Part shown: positions 51,371 through 60,056 of the stretch, in pieces
How positions within the stretch are numbered: the stretch's first letter is position 1
Layout of the letters: every line of letters starts with the position of its first letter
Source: Chloroflexota bacterium
GTDB taxonomy: Bacteria > Chloroflexota > Anaerolineae > Anaerolineales > Villigracilaceae
NCBI GenBank assembly: GCA_016235425.1
Contig: JACRLC010000008.1
Location: forward strand, 18,002-82,001
DNA length: 64,000 nucleotides
Reading direction: 5' to 3'
Position numbers and translations under genes: made by a program
The notes under the pieces: model-generated
What the model saw: the letters and a program-made list of their open reading frames with translations, nothing else
What the model was told of the DNA's origin: nothing
Database searches by the model: none

Positions 51371-52678
51371 TTACTCCGCCGCCAGCGCAACCTTCTCGAC
51401 AAACGAAGGTTCCTGCGCCTGTTTTTTGAATGCAGATACGTCGATGCGCGCGAGCATGATGGACGCGGCCAGCAGCATCAACGCTTCGATCCCAAATACG
51501 ACGAGATATCCGCTCAACGCCTGACCCGTAAACTGGGTCACGCCATCGCGCACGACCCCGCCGAGGATTGATCCCGTTAAACGGGACAATGCATTCGAGA
51601 ATCCCCACGCGCCGATGTAGAGACCGACCATTCCCGGCATGGTGAGATCGAACATGAGCGAGAGATTCGCGACGGTGGAAAGCCCCGTGCCGAGGCCGAG
51701 CAGGGTCACGCCGGTGTAGAAGATACTCAAAGAGCGGCTAAAGCCGCTTACTACAATGACAATAAATCCAAGCAACGCGCCGATGTTTCCCATTTGCGCG
51801 ATGACGCGTTTGGTTAATCGTCCCTCGAGCAGGCCAGCAATGATGATTGCAACCAGAACGAACGTGCCCCAAATGGACGTGATTCGCGTGGTCTGGGTCA
51901 CGGTCATGCCGAATGCTTCGGCGCCGAAGGGTTCGAGCAGAACGTCCTGCCCGAGGATGGCGGCGAGTAATAAAAGCAGGTAAATGAAGAATATCTTTGC
52001 AACAGGATTTGCAGTAATAGCCGAAGTCATTTCCTTTACTGAAAATGTTTCGGAGTGCGGACTTAAGTCCGCGGCCCTGCTTGAGCGTGGTTCCAATTTG
52101 ATGAGGCCGAGCAGGCCCAAAGTCAGGGCGGAGGCGGCCACATATCCAAAAGCGCGGATCAATGCCTGGGGCGTGTATGGGTCCACGAGACGGGAGAGTC
52201 CGATCGCTGTCGCTATGATGGAAACGATCATCATGAACCACATGGTTGCGATGGTTTTGCCGCGCCCGCCCTCGCCTGAGATTTCGGTGGCGAGGGAGAG
52301 GTACGAAACGCTGGAAAGGTTGTAGCCCATGCCCCACGCGCCGAAAGCGAGGATGCCCGCAAGAATGCCGATGCCGAAATTTTCATCCAGGAGAAATGCA
52401 ACCTGCGGTGAGACAGCCACGCCGATCACACAGAGCACGAGGCCCGCGAGGATGTAGGGTGTGCGGCGCAGGCCGAGGATGGGATGACGGTCTGAATATG
52501 AACCGATGGCAACTTGTATGGGGGCGAAAAGGAAGGGAAGTGAAGCGAGGATGGCAACGAGGGTTGCGGAGATGGCGAGTTCCTTGATCATGACACGGTT
52601 GAGCGTGCTGTTGATTGGGACGAGGGTCATCGCGACCGCGACGTGAATGAGTCCGAGTTGGATACGTTTGATGAACAT
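51371..52678 (-). CDS. MFS transporter, PucC/BCD-like family
   Basis: 435 residues, twelve helices. The N-terminus (QLGLIHVAVAMTLVPINSTLNRVMIKEL) and SYSDRHPILGLRRTPYILAG match the PucC (bacteriochlorophyll-delivery) branch. No photosynthesis gene is in the window, so the cargo could be another tetrapyrrole or lipid. Two palindromic repeats lie in the coding frame: AGCGGCTAAAGCCGCT near 51730 and GCGGACTTAAGTCCGC at 52057, the latter in the central cytoplasmic loop. Confidence 0.8.
   Translation of the reverse strand: MFIKRIQLGLIHVAVAMTLVPINSTLNRVMIKELAISATLVAILASLPFLFAPIQVAIGSYSDRHPILGLRRTPYILAGLVLCVIGVAVSPQVAFLLDENFGIGILAGILAFGAWGMGYNLSSVSYLSLATEISGEGGRGKTIATMWFMMIVSIIATAIGLSRLVDPYTPQALIRAFGYVAASALTLGLLGLIKLEPRSSRAADLSPHSETFSVKEMTSAITANPVAKIFFIYLLLLLAAILGQDVLLEPFGAEAFGMTVTQTTRITSIWGTFVLVAIIIAGLLEGRLTKRVIAQMGNIGALLGFIVIVVSGFSRSLSIFYTGVTLLGLGTGLSTVANLSLMFDLTMPGMVGLYIGAWGFSNALSRLTGSILGGVVRDGVTQFTGQALSGYLVVFGIEALMLLAASIMLARIDVSAFKKQAQEPSFVEKVALAAE
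52057..52072. repeat. Palindrome inside the PucC-like gene
   Basis: GCGGACTTAAGTCCGC, perfect, in the part coding for the central loop (RAADLSPHSE). Same family as 3180-3195. Confidence 0.75.
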
Positions 52679-52740
52679 GATTGCCCTTTGTCGTTAAACA
52701 CAGTAAGGGCGCTTGGCACGCCCTCACCTCTGCTGGCTGA

Positions 52741-52784
52741 ATTGTATGTTTTAGGGCTATAAAGTCAATGTAGATTTATGTAGA
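52741..52784 (-). promoter_or_regulatory. Promoter of the PucC-like/regulator operon with TGTAGA direct repeats
   Basis: On the minus strand TTGACT (52763-52768), 16 bp, TACAAT (52741-52746). Two TGTAGA copies (plus-strand reading, 52769-52774 and 52779-52784) lie ten bases apart, one helical turn, immediately upstream of the -35 box, and could bind the MerR-type regulator. Confidence 0.55.
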
Positions 52785-52821
52785 ATTTTATCAAGGAAAT
52801 ATGAGAGCGTTGGATGAGAAA

Positions 52822-55524
52822 TCAACCCGTATTTCTCAGCCCAGAAGCGATCCCATTGATGGTCAGCGCCATCACTTCGCGCAGGGCATCGGCTTCCTTG
52901 CTTTCGGGATCGGGCAGGGCGCGCAAACGGCGCAGTATTTCCACCTGGATGTAGTTCAACGGGTCAACATACGGGTTGCGGAGGTGAACGGCCTGCCGGG
53001 TGGCAGGTTCGAGTTGTAATAAAGTCTCGTGCCTGCTAACAGACAGGACCGTTTCGCGTGTGCGTTCATATTCCATGCGGATGGAGTTGAAGATCCCGTC
53101 CGCAAGTTTTTTATCCGCGACGAGTTCCACATACAGGGCGGAAATTTCCATGTCCGCTTTGAGCAGGGACATTTCCGTATTGTTCAACAATGTCTTGAAG
53201 AACGGCCAGCCCTCGTACATCTCCTGCAAGAGAGATGGATCGCCAATGGATGCGAGTCCCGTGCCGAGGCTGTACCAGCCCGGTAGATTGAAGCGGCTCT
53301 GCATCCACGAGAAAACCCAGGGAATGGCGCGGATTTGATTGACCGCGCCCGATTTGGCGCGTGAAGCGGGGCGCGAACCGATCTGCAATCGTTTGATCTC
53401 ATCCAGCGGCGTGGCAGATTCCCAGAATTCAATGAAGCCGGGCGTCTCGTAAACGAGCGCGCGGTACGCCTCTTGCGCGGACCTCGACATTGCCTCCATT
53501 GCGATCCGCCATTTCGCAGGGACGGATGATTCCTGTCCTGGAGCCGATGCAAGGATCACGGCGCTGGCGATCTGTTCGAGATGACGGTGTGCGAGGTCCG
53601 GGTTGGCGTAGCGTGAGGCGATGATCTCGCCCTGTTCGGTGAGACGGAACCTGCCGTTGATACTGCCCGCAGGCTGGGCGCGGATGGCGCTGTTGGCCGG
53701 GCCGCCGCCGCGTGCGATCGTCCCGCCGCGGCCGTGGAAGATGGTCAGCTTGATGTTATGCTTTTGCGCGACGCGGGCAATCTCCTCCTGCGCCCGGTAG
53801 AGGGACCAGTTCGCCATCAGGTAGCCGCCGTCCTTGTTGCTGTCCGAATAGCCGATCATCACCATCTGTTCGTTTTGATGAGAGGCAAGATGTTCGCGGT
53901 AAATATCCGAAGTGAAGAGAAGTTCGAGGATACGCGAGGCATCTTTGAGGTCCTGAATGGATTCGAAGAGCGGCGTGATCTGCGGAATGGTCTTACAGCC
54001 CGCCCATTTCGCAAGCAGGAGCACGGTCAACACATCCGCCGCGGCGTGGGTCATCGAAATGACGATGGGGCCAAGAAGTTCGCGGCCGTAGATGTCGCTG
54101 GCGCGGCCGATCAACTGGAACAGCGACCAGGTCTCGGCAGTGGCGGCAGTCACACCGGGGTGACTCGAAAGACCCGGCGCAGGCTCTTTCAGCAAACGGA
54201 TCAATAAGCCGGTTCGGTCGCTTTCGGGAAGCTCTTCAAAATTGGATTCGATATCCAACGCGCGCAGGATTTCGCTGAGCGCGGCATTCAAGCGGCCCGA
54301 GTCTTCGCGTATATCCAGCCTGGCGGCGTGCAAACCAAAGACCTGCACTTCATGAAGAACCGTCTGCAATTCATCCTGGGCAAGTTTGGATGGGAGCGCA
54401 GAGGCGATCAACTTCAAAGGCTGGAGCAGGTGATCCGCGTTCATGCGCGCGTGATGCGGATATTGCCCCAGCAGGTGCGTCTTCATGTCATCGCGCGAGG
54501 CCTCGGCCAGGTCGTTGGTCAGCAGGGAAATCATGAGGCGGTAAGGCTCGGTGGCGTAGCGCTGCTCGATGTAGGAAACGTGAGGCGGAAATGGCCTGCG
54601 TTTTTCGATCCAATCCAGCAGAACTTGTGATGGCGGGACGCGATTGGAACTCACGCTCAAGTGGCGTCCCAATTCCTGAAACGTGCGGCGGTGATTCTCA
54701 ACCGCGATGCCGCGATGCAGGCGCAGAGTCTCCGCGGTCACTTCGGTGGTGACGTTCGGGTTCCCATCCCTGTCACCGCCGATCCATGAGGCAAGTTTCA
54801 ACCAGGCGTGAGGGACACGCAGACCGGGATAATATTCTTCGAGCGCTTTATCCAACTCGTTGTAAATGGCGGGAATCGTATCCCAGAAAAACGCATCGAC
54901 AAAATACAAGCCGGTTCGCACCTCATCGGTCACGGTGAGTTTGTCGGCGCGGGCACGGTCGGTGAGCCAGAGGGCGGAGATCTCGGCGCGCAGGGATTTA
55001 ACGGCAGAATCCTGTTCGCGCCGCGAAAGTGAATTCCGGCTGACCAGCTTGAGGAGCCGCGCGATGCGTTCCATTTTCGAGAGAACTGTCCTTCGGCGCG
55101 CCTCCGTCGGGTGCGCGGTCAAAACCAGTTCGATGGATAAATTTTCCAACAGGGCAGAGACCTGCCCGCGGCTGATCCCGCGCGCCTTGAGCGTGGCAAG
55201 CGCCTCACCGATGGATTCGTAGATCGGCTCTGGATATTTTTCGTCCTCGCGCTGGCGCAGTAATTGCACGCGCTGATTTTCCTCCGCCAGGTTGATCAAG
55301 TCGAAGTACGCCGCGAAAGACGCGGCAACCGCGCGCGCATCCTTCGTTTGCAGAGAGGAGACCTCTTGCTGCAAATTCTTCGCGGCGGGCAGTTCTCCGC
55401 TGCGCCGGGCTTTTGCCAGCGCGCGGATGCGTTCCTCGGTGGCAAAGATGGAGGGGGATTCAAGTTCCGAAATGACCTGGCCGAGCAAATCGCCAAGCAG
55501 GTGGATGGTCTGTGAGAGGTCCAT
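52822..55524 (-). CDS. ppc: Phosphoenolpyruvate carboxylase
   Basis: 900 residues from the ATG at 55524, the usual length; the frame continues to 55761 but overlaps a divergent gene and is not family-like. Forms oxaloacetate from PEP and bicarbonate. Catalytic segments are intact: VLTAHPTEARRR (His near 138), GYSDSNKDGG near 555 and FHGRGGTIARGGGP near 595. The C-terminus GIASGLRNTG carries the conserved final Gly of the family. Anaplerotic; allosteric control is expected from the family. Confidence 0.95.
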   Translation of the reverse strand: MDLSQTIHLLGDLLGQVISELESPSIFATEERIRALAKARRSGELPAAKNLQQEVSSLQTKDARAVAASFAAYFDLINLAEENQRVQLLRQREDEKYPEPIYESIGEALATLKARGISRGQVSALLENLSIELVLTAHPTEARRRTVLSKMERIARLLKLVSRNSLSRREQDSAVKSLRAEISALWLTDRARADKLTVTDEVRTGLYFVDAFFWDTIPAIYNELDKALEEYYPGLRVPHAWLKLASWIGGDRDGNPNVTTEVTAETLRLHRGIAVENHRRTFQELGRHLSVSSNRVPPSQVLLDWIEKRRPFPPHVSYIEQRYATEPYRLMISLLTNDLAEASRDDMKTHLLGQYPHHARMNADHLLQPLKLIASALPSKLAQDELQTVLHEVQVFGLHAARLDIREDSGRLNAALSEILRALDIESNFEELPESDRTGLLIRLLKEPAPGLSSHPGVTAATAETWSLFQLIGRASDIYGRELLGPIVISMTHAAADVLTVLLLAKWAGCKTIPQITPLFESIQDLKDASRILELLFTSDIYREHLASHQNEQMVMIGYSDSNKDGGYLMANWSLYRAQEEIARVAQKHNIKLTIFHGRGGTIARGGGPANSAIRAQPAGSINGRFRLTEQGEIIASRYANPDLAHRHLEQIASAVILASAPGQESSVPAKWRIAMEAMSRSAQEAYRALVYETPGFIEFWESATPLDEIKRLQIGSRPASRAKSGAVNQIRAIPWVFSWMQSRFNLPGWYSLGTGLASIGDPSLLQEMYEGWPFFKTLLNNTEMSLLKADMEISALYVELVADKKLADGIFNSIRMEYERTRETVLSVSRHETLLQLEPATRQAVHLRNPYVDPLNYIQVEILRRLRALPDPESKEADALREVMALTINGIASGLRNTG

Positions 55525-55659
55525 AATTTTCGGCAAGTATAACAAAACCCACATCCCATTCAGCCTATAATAGGATTCGAATGGCTCGTCCCCGCGTTGC
55601 TCCTGAAGATCGTATACGGTCACATCGTGCGCGAGGAACCCTGCCGAAAGGAATAAATC

Positions 55660-55875
55660 ATGAACAATCTCAGAACCCGGATCAAAGTGACAATGGCGCT
55701 CGGTTTTCTGTCCCTCTTCATGGGCTTGATTGGGCATTTGGCGCTCACCGACATTTATCACGCAGAAGGCGATGTCTCTTTGGAATGGAATGTACTGGGA
55801 GTCAGCGCGCTGGTATTGGTTATATTCATCGGCTACACATTGCTGACGTTAAGAAAAATCCTCAAGACAATCTAA
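55660..55875 (+). CDS. Small two-helix membrane protein
   Basis: 71 residues with an AAAGGAA site ten bases before the ATG. Two membrane helices (about 11-30 and 45-64) are joined by a short loop (TDIYHAEGDVSLEWN). It is divergent from ppc and followed by a strong hairpin. Not recognised. Confidence 0.65.
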   Translation: MNNLRTRIKVTMALGFLSLFMGLIGHLALTDIYHAEGDVSLEWNVLGVSALVLVIFIGYTLLTLRKILKTI

Positions 55876-55888
55876 ATACCCGAAGATG

Positions 55889-55933
55889 TTCCCCAAATCC
55901 GCATTCGTCTATTTTTCTTGCGGATTTGGGGAA
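55889..55933 (+). terminator. Hairpin with 15-bp stem after the small membrane protein gene
   Basis: TTCCCCAAATCCGCA pairs with TGCGGATTTGGGGAA around a T-rich loop. It is located between convergent genes. Confidence 0.75.
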
Positions 55934-55951
55934 TGGGTGAGGTGACGTCTA

Positions 55952-56767
55952 TTACTTGGTGTTGAACGGAACCATCACGATCATGTCCCCATCTTTGACC
56001 GGGGCATCGTCACCGGGGAACTCGTAAGTGCCTGCAACACCTGCATCAACGTGGAGCATGGCGAACAGTTTCGGCGTGGACTGCGAAGCATCAATGGTGA
56101 CCTTGATATCCTTGGACTCCCCCGCCGGAAGCTGGACATAGCCGATTACGGGGCCGGGCTTGCCATCTGCCTCGGTGTGAATGACCATCCAGCCGGGGAC
56201 TTCCATGTAGGCTGACGCAATGGTAACCGTGCCATCCACAATGGACTGGTCATTGGCGGTAAGGGATGACATGGGAGGCATGGAATCACCCATCGCCTCA
56301 ACCTGGTTGAAGGCCAGCATTACGATCATGTCACCATCCTTGACGGGAGCATCTGCACCTGGGAATTCGTAAGTGCCCTTGGTTCCTTCGTCCACGTGAA
56401 GCATGGCAAACATTTTGACTGTGGCCCGTGATTCATCAATAGTTACTTTCACATCCTTCGATTCGCCGGCAGGAACCTGGGCATAACCGATCACAGGACC
56501 GGGCTTGCCGTCGGCCTCAACGTGAATGACCACCCAGCCATCCACCGCGGCATTGATCTTCGCGACCGTTACGGCGCCGTGTTCAATCGCCTGATCGCTG
56601 ATTTCGACAGACGCAGTGGTGGGCATGGCATCCCCGCCGCTCGATGCGTACGGATCCGTTGTGGCTTCCATCGCGGGCGCTTCTGTAGCGGGCATGGCCT
56701 CTGGCGCGCAAGCTGCCAATAAAAGGGTGAGTGCGAGCAAAGCACTCAAAGCAAGTTTGTTTTTCAT
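55952..56767 (-). CDS. Lipoprotein with two DUF7282-type repeats
   Basis: 271 residues. Lipobox LLAAC (Cys20), a short linker, then two homologous domains of about 105 residues. Each begins VEISDQAIEHGAVTVA or LTANDQSIVDGTVTIA, contains GWVVIHVEADGKPGPVIGYA or GWMVIHTEADGKPGPVIGYV, and ends in FPGADAPVKDGDMIVM or the like. This is the DUF7282 pattern known from archaea and Chloroflexota. Surface-exposed; function unknown. Its leader carries copy 2 of a 92-nt element. Confidence 0.8.
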   Translation of the reverse strand: MKNKLALSALLALTLLLAACAPEAMPATEAPAMEATTDPYASSGGDAMPTTASVEISDQAIEHGAVTVAKINAAVDGWVVIHVEADGKPGPVIGYAQVPAGESKDVKVTIDESRATVKMFAMLHVDEGTKGTYEFPGADAPVKDGDMIVMLAFNQVEAMGDSMPPMSSLTANDQSIVDGTVTIASAYMEVPGWMVIHTEADGKPGPVIGYVQLPAGESKDIKVTIDASQSTPKLFAMLHVDAGVAGTYEFPGDDAPVKDGDMIVMVPFNTK

Positions 56768-56790
56768 CTATTCCTCCGAAAGAGTTGGTT

Positions 56791-56882
56791 TTACCGCTTG
56801 TTGCTAAATAACTAAACTTTTCGATAAAAATCACGAGAAGATTTCGCAATTCTGGTTTAGTTATTCAGGCGGCACTTTGTAG
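56791..56882 (-). promoter_or_regulatory. Structured 5'-leader element, copy 2
   Basis: Read on the minus strand, 23 bp before the start at 56767. GAATAACTAAAC near the 5' end pairs with GTTTAGTTATTTAG near the 3' end; the AACAAGC bulge and the CCAGAATT stretch are shared with copy 1 at 21885. A TACAAA lies at its upstream edge. Confidence 0.6.
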
Positions 56883-56932
56883 GCAGTGATTGCCTTCATG
56901 GTTTATTACGTCCACTTTTCGGGATTCGGATT

Positions 56933-56967
56933 AAACAAAAAAAGTCCGCTTTTGATGGCGGACTTTT
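56933..56967 (-). terminator. Terminator of the sigma/anti-sigma operon
   Basis: AAAAGTCCGC pairs with GCGGACTTTT and is followed on the minus strand by more T's (TTTTTTTGTTT). Confidence 0.85.
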
Positions 56968-56983
56968 GAGAAGTGAGGGGGAA

Positions 56984-57724
56984 TTAGAATTCCACGCCGA
57001 ACACTTTCGGCCCAGTGGGCTGGTCACTGCCCCCGGCAGGTTCAATGGTGACGCCAATTCCGATGTACCTCTGTAATGAATCAGTTGAATCGAGTGAAGT
57101 GATGGTTATGTCGTCCGCGCGATTTGCACCGAACAAGCCTGCGCTCACGCGTTCCTGATCGGGTTGGATGAGCCAGATCTGATAGGTCTCGCCCTCTTTC
57201 AGTGGAGGAAGGTTTGAGACGATCAACACCCCGGAATTATTTTCACGATTGACGATCAATGAACCCGTCACATCTCCGCCGCTGACAGGAAGTGTGTACG
57301 TGCCAGGCGAAGCGACCAGGGCAAGAGCAGTCTGCCCATTTTGAAGCTGGCGCGTGAGTTCAAGTTGTTGGCTTTGCAGTGCGCGCATCTGAAAGAAGGA
57401 TACAAGGTTGATGCCCACGAGGAATGTGAGGACGGCGGCTGTAGCAATCTGACCGAAGGACCGCTGCAACTGCCAGCGAGGACGAGCTGTCTTCCTCGCA
57501 CTGGGCAGGCGCGCCGCGAGAGTCCGCTTCAAGGCGGGAGGAGGGGCCTGAGGTGGCAGAGCAGACAAAAGTCCCGCGCTGACGCGTTGATAGTCCGCTA
57601 ATTCGGCGCGGCAGGAGTCGCAAATCTGCAAATGGGCTTCCAATGCGGCGGTCTCCTCCGAATTCAACGCGTGGAGCGCGTATGCGGCCAGATTCTCGCG
57701 GAAGATCAGGTGGTTATCGGTCAT
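56984..57724 (-). CDS. Membrane anti-sigma factor, zinc-finger/RskA type
   Basis: 246 residues. The cytoplasmic anti-sigma domain has the HLQICDSC zinc motif (His31, Cys35, Cys38). One membrane helix lies near 95-115. The outer domain is RskA-like (YTLPVSGGDVTGSLIVNREN, GETYQIWLIQPDQERVSAGLF). It holds the adjoining sigma factor inactive until an envelope signal triggers release. The ATG at 57724 is preferred; a GTG at 57742 is possible. Confidence 0.88.
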   Translation of the reverse strand: MTDNHLIFRENLAAYALHALNSEETAALEAHLQICDSCRAELADYQRVSAGLLSALPPQAPPPALKRTLAARLPSARKTARPRWQLQRSFGQIATAAVLTFLVGINLVSFFQMRALQSQQLELTRQLQNGQTALALVASPGTYTLPVSGGDVTGSLIVNRENNSGVLIVSNLPPLKEGETYQIWLIQPDQERVSAGLFGANRADDITITSLDSTDSLQRYIGIGVTIEPAGGSDQPTGPKVFGVEF

Positions 57725-57778
57725 GAGTTGATACTCTTTCACTATAAATAGATACGCTTAACAGACTGCATTTGGATT

Positions 57779-58333
57779 TTACTCCGGGCCGTCCTGCAAC
57801 CATTCCTGGCGCAGGGTTTCCATCGCAGCACGCATGCGGCTTTTGACAGTGCCAAGAGGCCAGCCAAGCGTTTCGGCGATCTCGCTTTGGCTTAGTCCCT
57901 GATAGTAAGCCAGCACGATCACATGGCGCTGTTCCTCAGGCAGGGACTGGACAGAAAAAAACATGCTTCGCCAGCGCGCCTCGGGAGTGAGCGAATCTTC
58001 ATTTGCAAGGGATTGCCAAACTCCATCGGGGTCTTCTGAATTGGATAGCGTGGGACGCCGCCCTTCAAGGCGCAGACGGTCGAGCGCAGTACGGCGGGCA
58101 ATGGTGAGAAGCCAAACAAGCAGCGAGCCACGCTCCATAAGATAAAGACGGGCGCGGCTCCAGAGTTTGAGAAATGTATCCTGCGTGGCTTCTTCGGCCA
58201 GCATCGGTTCGCCTAAAATCCGTAATGCCAGCGCATGGACGCGGCTGGCGTAGCGGTCGTAGATCGCAAGGAAGGCGCGTTCGTCTCCCTCTGCCACTTT
58301 TGCAACCAGTTCAGTATCGTCAAGGTCTGCCAC
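57779..58333 (-). CDS. ECF-type sigma-70 family factor
   Basis: 184 residues. Region 2 is AFLAIYDRYASRVHALALRILG...EEATQDTFLKLW; region 4 is LPEEQRHVIVLAYYQGLSQSEIAETLGWPLGTVKSRMR. This is the SigK/ECF pattern and is paired with the zinc anti-sigma gene downstream. GTG start, with minus-strand TACAAT six bases ahead (leaderless). The divergent secreted-protein gene at 58474 is a possible target. Confidence 0.9.
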   Translation of the reverse strand: MADLDDTELVAKVAEGDERAFLAIYDRYASRVHALALRILGEPMLAEEATQDTFLKLWSRARLYLMERGSLLVWLLTIARRTALDRLRLEGRRPTLSNSEDPDGVWQSLANEDSLTPEARWRSMFFSVQSLPEEQRHVIVLAYYQGLSQSEIAETLGWPLGTVKSRMRAAMETLRQEWLQDGPE

Positions 58334-58345
58334 GCTTCGATTGTA
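58334..58345 (-). promoter_or_regulatory. Leaderless -10 box of the sigma-factor gene
   Basis: Minus-strand TACAAT, six bases (CGAAGC), GTG. Confidence 0.5.
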
Positions 58346-58430
58346 CCGAATAAAGGTTGGTTTGTGATTCAGGTTTCATGACCAGATCACAAATCCAAAA
58401 CCCGGCAGGGCGGCGTATTAAAAAGTGACA

Positions 58431-58444
58431 GGTTACCGGTAACC
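58431..58444. promoter_or_regulatory. 14-bp palindrome ahead of the secreted-protein gene
   Basis: GGTTACCGGTAACC, perfect, 29 bp before the start codon of the gene at 58474. Possible operator. Confidence 0.5.
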
Positions 58445-58473
58445 AATTACCACCAACTTAAAGGAGAAACGAT

Positions 58474-58995
58474 ATGAAAAAGTTCTTTCTCGTCACCCTG
58501 GCTATGGGCCTTCTGAGTACCGTCCTTTTTACGGGATCGGTTTCCACCGCGGCCGCCAAGGAATCCAAGATCCTGGAATTTGATACCATGATCGGAGTGC
58601 CGAGACCCTACACGGGTGCAACGAACGCGATCCACGGCGTGCCAGGCGGAGGTTTGCCCTGGGTCGTCGGTTTTGCTGAAGGTGAATTAAAGGCCAATGG
58701 CAAACTCGAGGTCAAAGTGAGAGGCCTGGTTTTCGATCCTAATGATCCAGACGTTATCGCGCGCGGCATTGGCGGCACAAATACAGTTCCAAACTTTAAA
58801 GCCATTGTGAGTTGCATGAGCAAGGATGCCGATGGAAATCCGACCACCGTCAACGTCTCCACCGGTCTCTTCCCGGCTGATGCGGCTGGAAATTCTGAAA
58901 TCGAAGAGACGCTCAGCCTGCCATCCCCCTGCATTGCACCGATCATTTTTGTGACCAACCCAGGCGGCGCCTGGTTCGCGGCGACCGGGTTCTAA
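58474..58995 (+). CDS. Secreted protein of unknown function
   Basis: 173 residues. A signal peptide ends near residue 28 (STAAAKES). The mature part opens LEFDTMIGVPRPYTG and looks all-beta, with two Cys (about 113 and 151) that could form a disulfide. No family named with confidence. AAAGGAGA site. It is divergent from the sigma factor and could be part of its regulon. Confidence 0.7.
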   Translation: MKKFFLVTLAMGLLSTVLFTGSVSTAAAKESKILEFDTMIGVPRPYTGATNAIHGVPGGGLPWVVGFAEGELKANGKLEVKVRGLVFDPNDPDVIARGIGGTNTVPNFKAIVSCMSKDADGNPTTVNVSTGLFPADAAGNSEIEETLSLPSPCIAPIIFVTNPGGAWFAATGF

Positions 58996-59012
58996 ACTTC
59001 ACCCATCCCCGG

Positions 59013-59046
59013 CCCTCCCCAAGTCAATGGGGAGGGTTTTTTCTTA
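59013..59046 (+). terminator. Terminator of the secreted-protein gene
   Basis: CCCTCCCC pairs with GGGGAGGG and is followed by TTTTTTCTT. Confidence 0.85.
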
Positions 59047-59074
59047 ACTTTTTCGGCCTTCCCATTTCTGGTGG

Positions 59075-59165
59075 GATTCATCCACAGACACTTGCACCTG
59101 GCGCAAGTGCAGGTGTTACACAGATTTTTCTTCAGTCTATCTGCGGTAATCTGCGGATTGCTTTT
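59075..59165. repeat. Repeat region after the secreted-protein gene
   Basis: TTGCACCTGGCGCAAGTGCAGGTG and ATCTGCGGTAATCTGCGG show direct and inverted repetition. Resembles the CACAGA/CTGCGG dispersed families. No gene seen. Confidence 0.5.
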
Positions 59166-59198
59166 CGCCCGTACACGCAAACAAAGGTGGTTGCGGCG

Positions 59199-60005
59199 TT
59201 AGCTTTTCAAAAACTTCACAACCTGCTCGTGGATTGCGTCCGATTGCAAAGCGCCCCTGTGACCCAATCCTTCCGTCTCGATCAACTGCGCGCTTTGCCA
59301 AACCTGTGCGATGGCGCGGCTGTCCTCAATTGGCGTGACGTTGTCCGCTGTATCGTGGAACATCAACGCAGGGATATTGATCTGCGGCGCGAGCATTTCA
59401 TTATTGATGGCGTCCAGCACGTCCCTGCCAAAGTTATCGTAGATCATGCCGCGCAAACCTTCGATGATCTCATCCGATACTTGAGCCAAAACTTGAAAGC
59501 GCGGGAGCGAGTCCAAAAGCCGATTAAACGCGCCCAGATATACCAGTCTCGCGGGAGGCGGCACTTTTTTATTCACGAGCGCGTACGAAGTCACCAGTGT
59601 CCCAAAAGAGTGGGCGATGATCGCATCAAAGTTTCCTTCATGCTCTGCCACTTTCTCCAGGGCAGGCGTGATTTCAAGGATGTTGGTCGTCTTGCCATCC
59701 GACTCGCCGTGCGCAGGCTGATCGAACGCCACGACTCGATACCCCGCCGCGAGCAGGGGATCCACAAAACCCGTCATTTGGGCGCGACTTCCGCCCCAGC
59801 CGTGCATAAGCAAGACGGCGGGACTTCCATTTCCCCAGCTTGTGACAGCCAACTCGCCGCCTCCAAACGGGACCCGATAATTGCTCCCGCGTTCGAGGAT
59901 CGCCTCGTCTGTTGATTTGACCTCATACTTCGAAGGCCCAAAGAACGCGCGATACACCTTTTTCACGATTGCCTGAGATTCGAGATTGGATGTTAAAGTT
60001 GCCAT
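59199..60005 (-). CDS. Alpha/beta-hydrolase
   Basis: 268 residues. Oxyanion motif LLMHGWGGS, nucleophile Ser in IIAHSFGT (A-H-S-F-G rather than GxSxG), acidic residue region MFHDTADNVTPIED, and His in GLGHRGALQS. A complete triad is plausible. Substrate unknown. GGAGA site; the TetR-type operator ACTTACTAAGTAGTAAGT lies 17 bp upstream, so it is controlled by the neighbouring TetR protein. Confidence 0.87.
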   Translation of the reverse strand: MATLTSNLESQAIVKKVYRAFFGPSKYEVKSTDEAILERGSNYRVPFGGGELAVTSWGNGSPAVLLMHGWGGSRAQMTGFVDPLLAAGYRVVAFDQPAHGESDGKTTNILEITPALEKVAEHEGNFDAIIAHSFGTLVTSYALVNKKVPPPARLVYLGAFNRLLDSLPRFQVLAQVSDEIIEGLRGMIYDNFGRDVLDAINNEMLAPQINIPALMFHDTADNVTPIEDSRAIAQVWQSAQLIETEGLGHRGALQSDAIHEQVVKFLKS

Positions 60006-60022
60006 ATTTTCTCCTTTAAAAT

Positions 60023-60040
60023 ACTTACTAAGTAGTAAGT
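60023..60040. promoter_or_regulatory. TetR-type operator, hydrolase side
   Basis: ACTTACTAAGTAGTAAGT, an inverted repeat differing from the site at 60644 at only two central bases. Confidence 0.75.
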
Positions 60041-60056
60041 TTTGATGACAAAAAAA

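Noticed and set aside
52822..55761. Longer 979-codon form of PEP carboxylase
   Set aside because: The extra 79 codons overlap a divergent gene with its own ribosome site and do not resemble the enzyme; the ATG at 55524 gives the family length.
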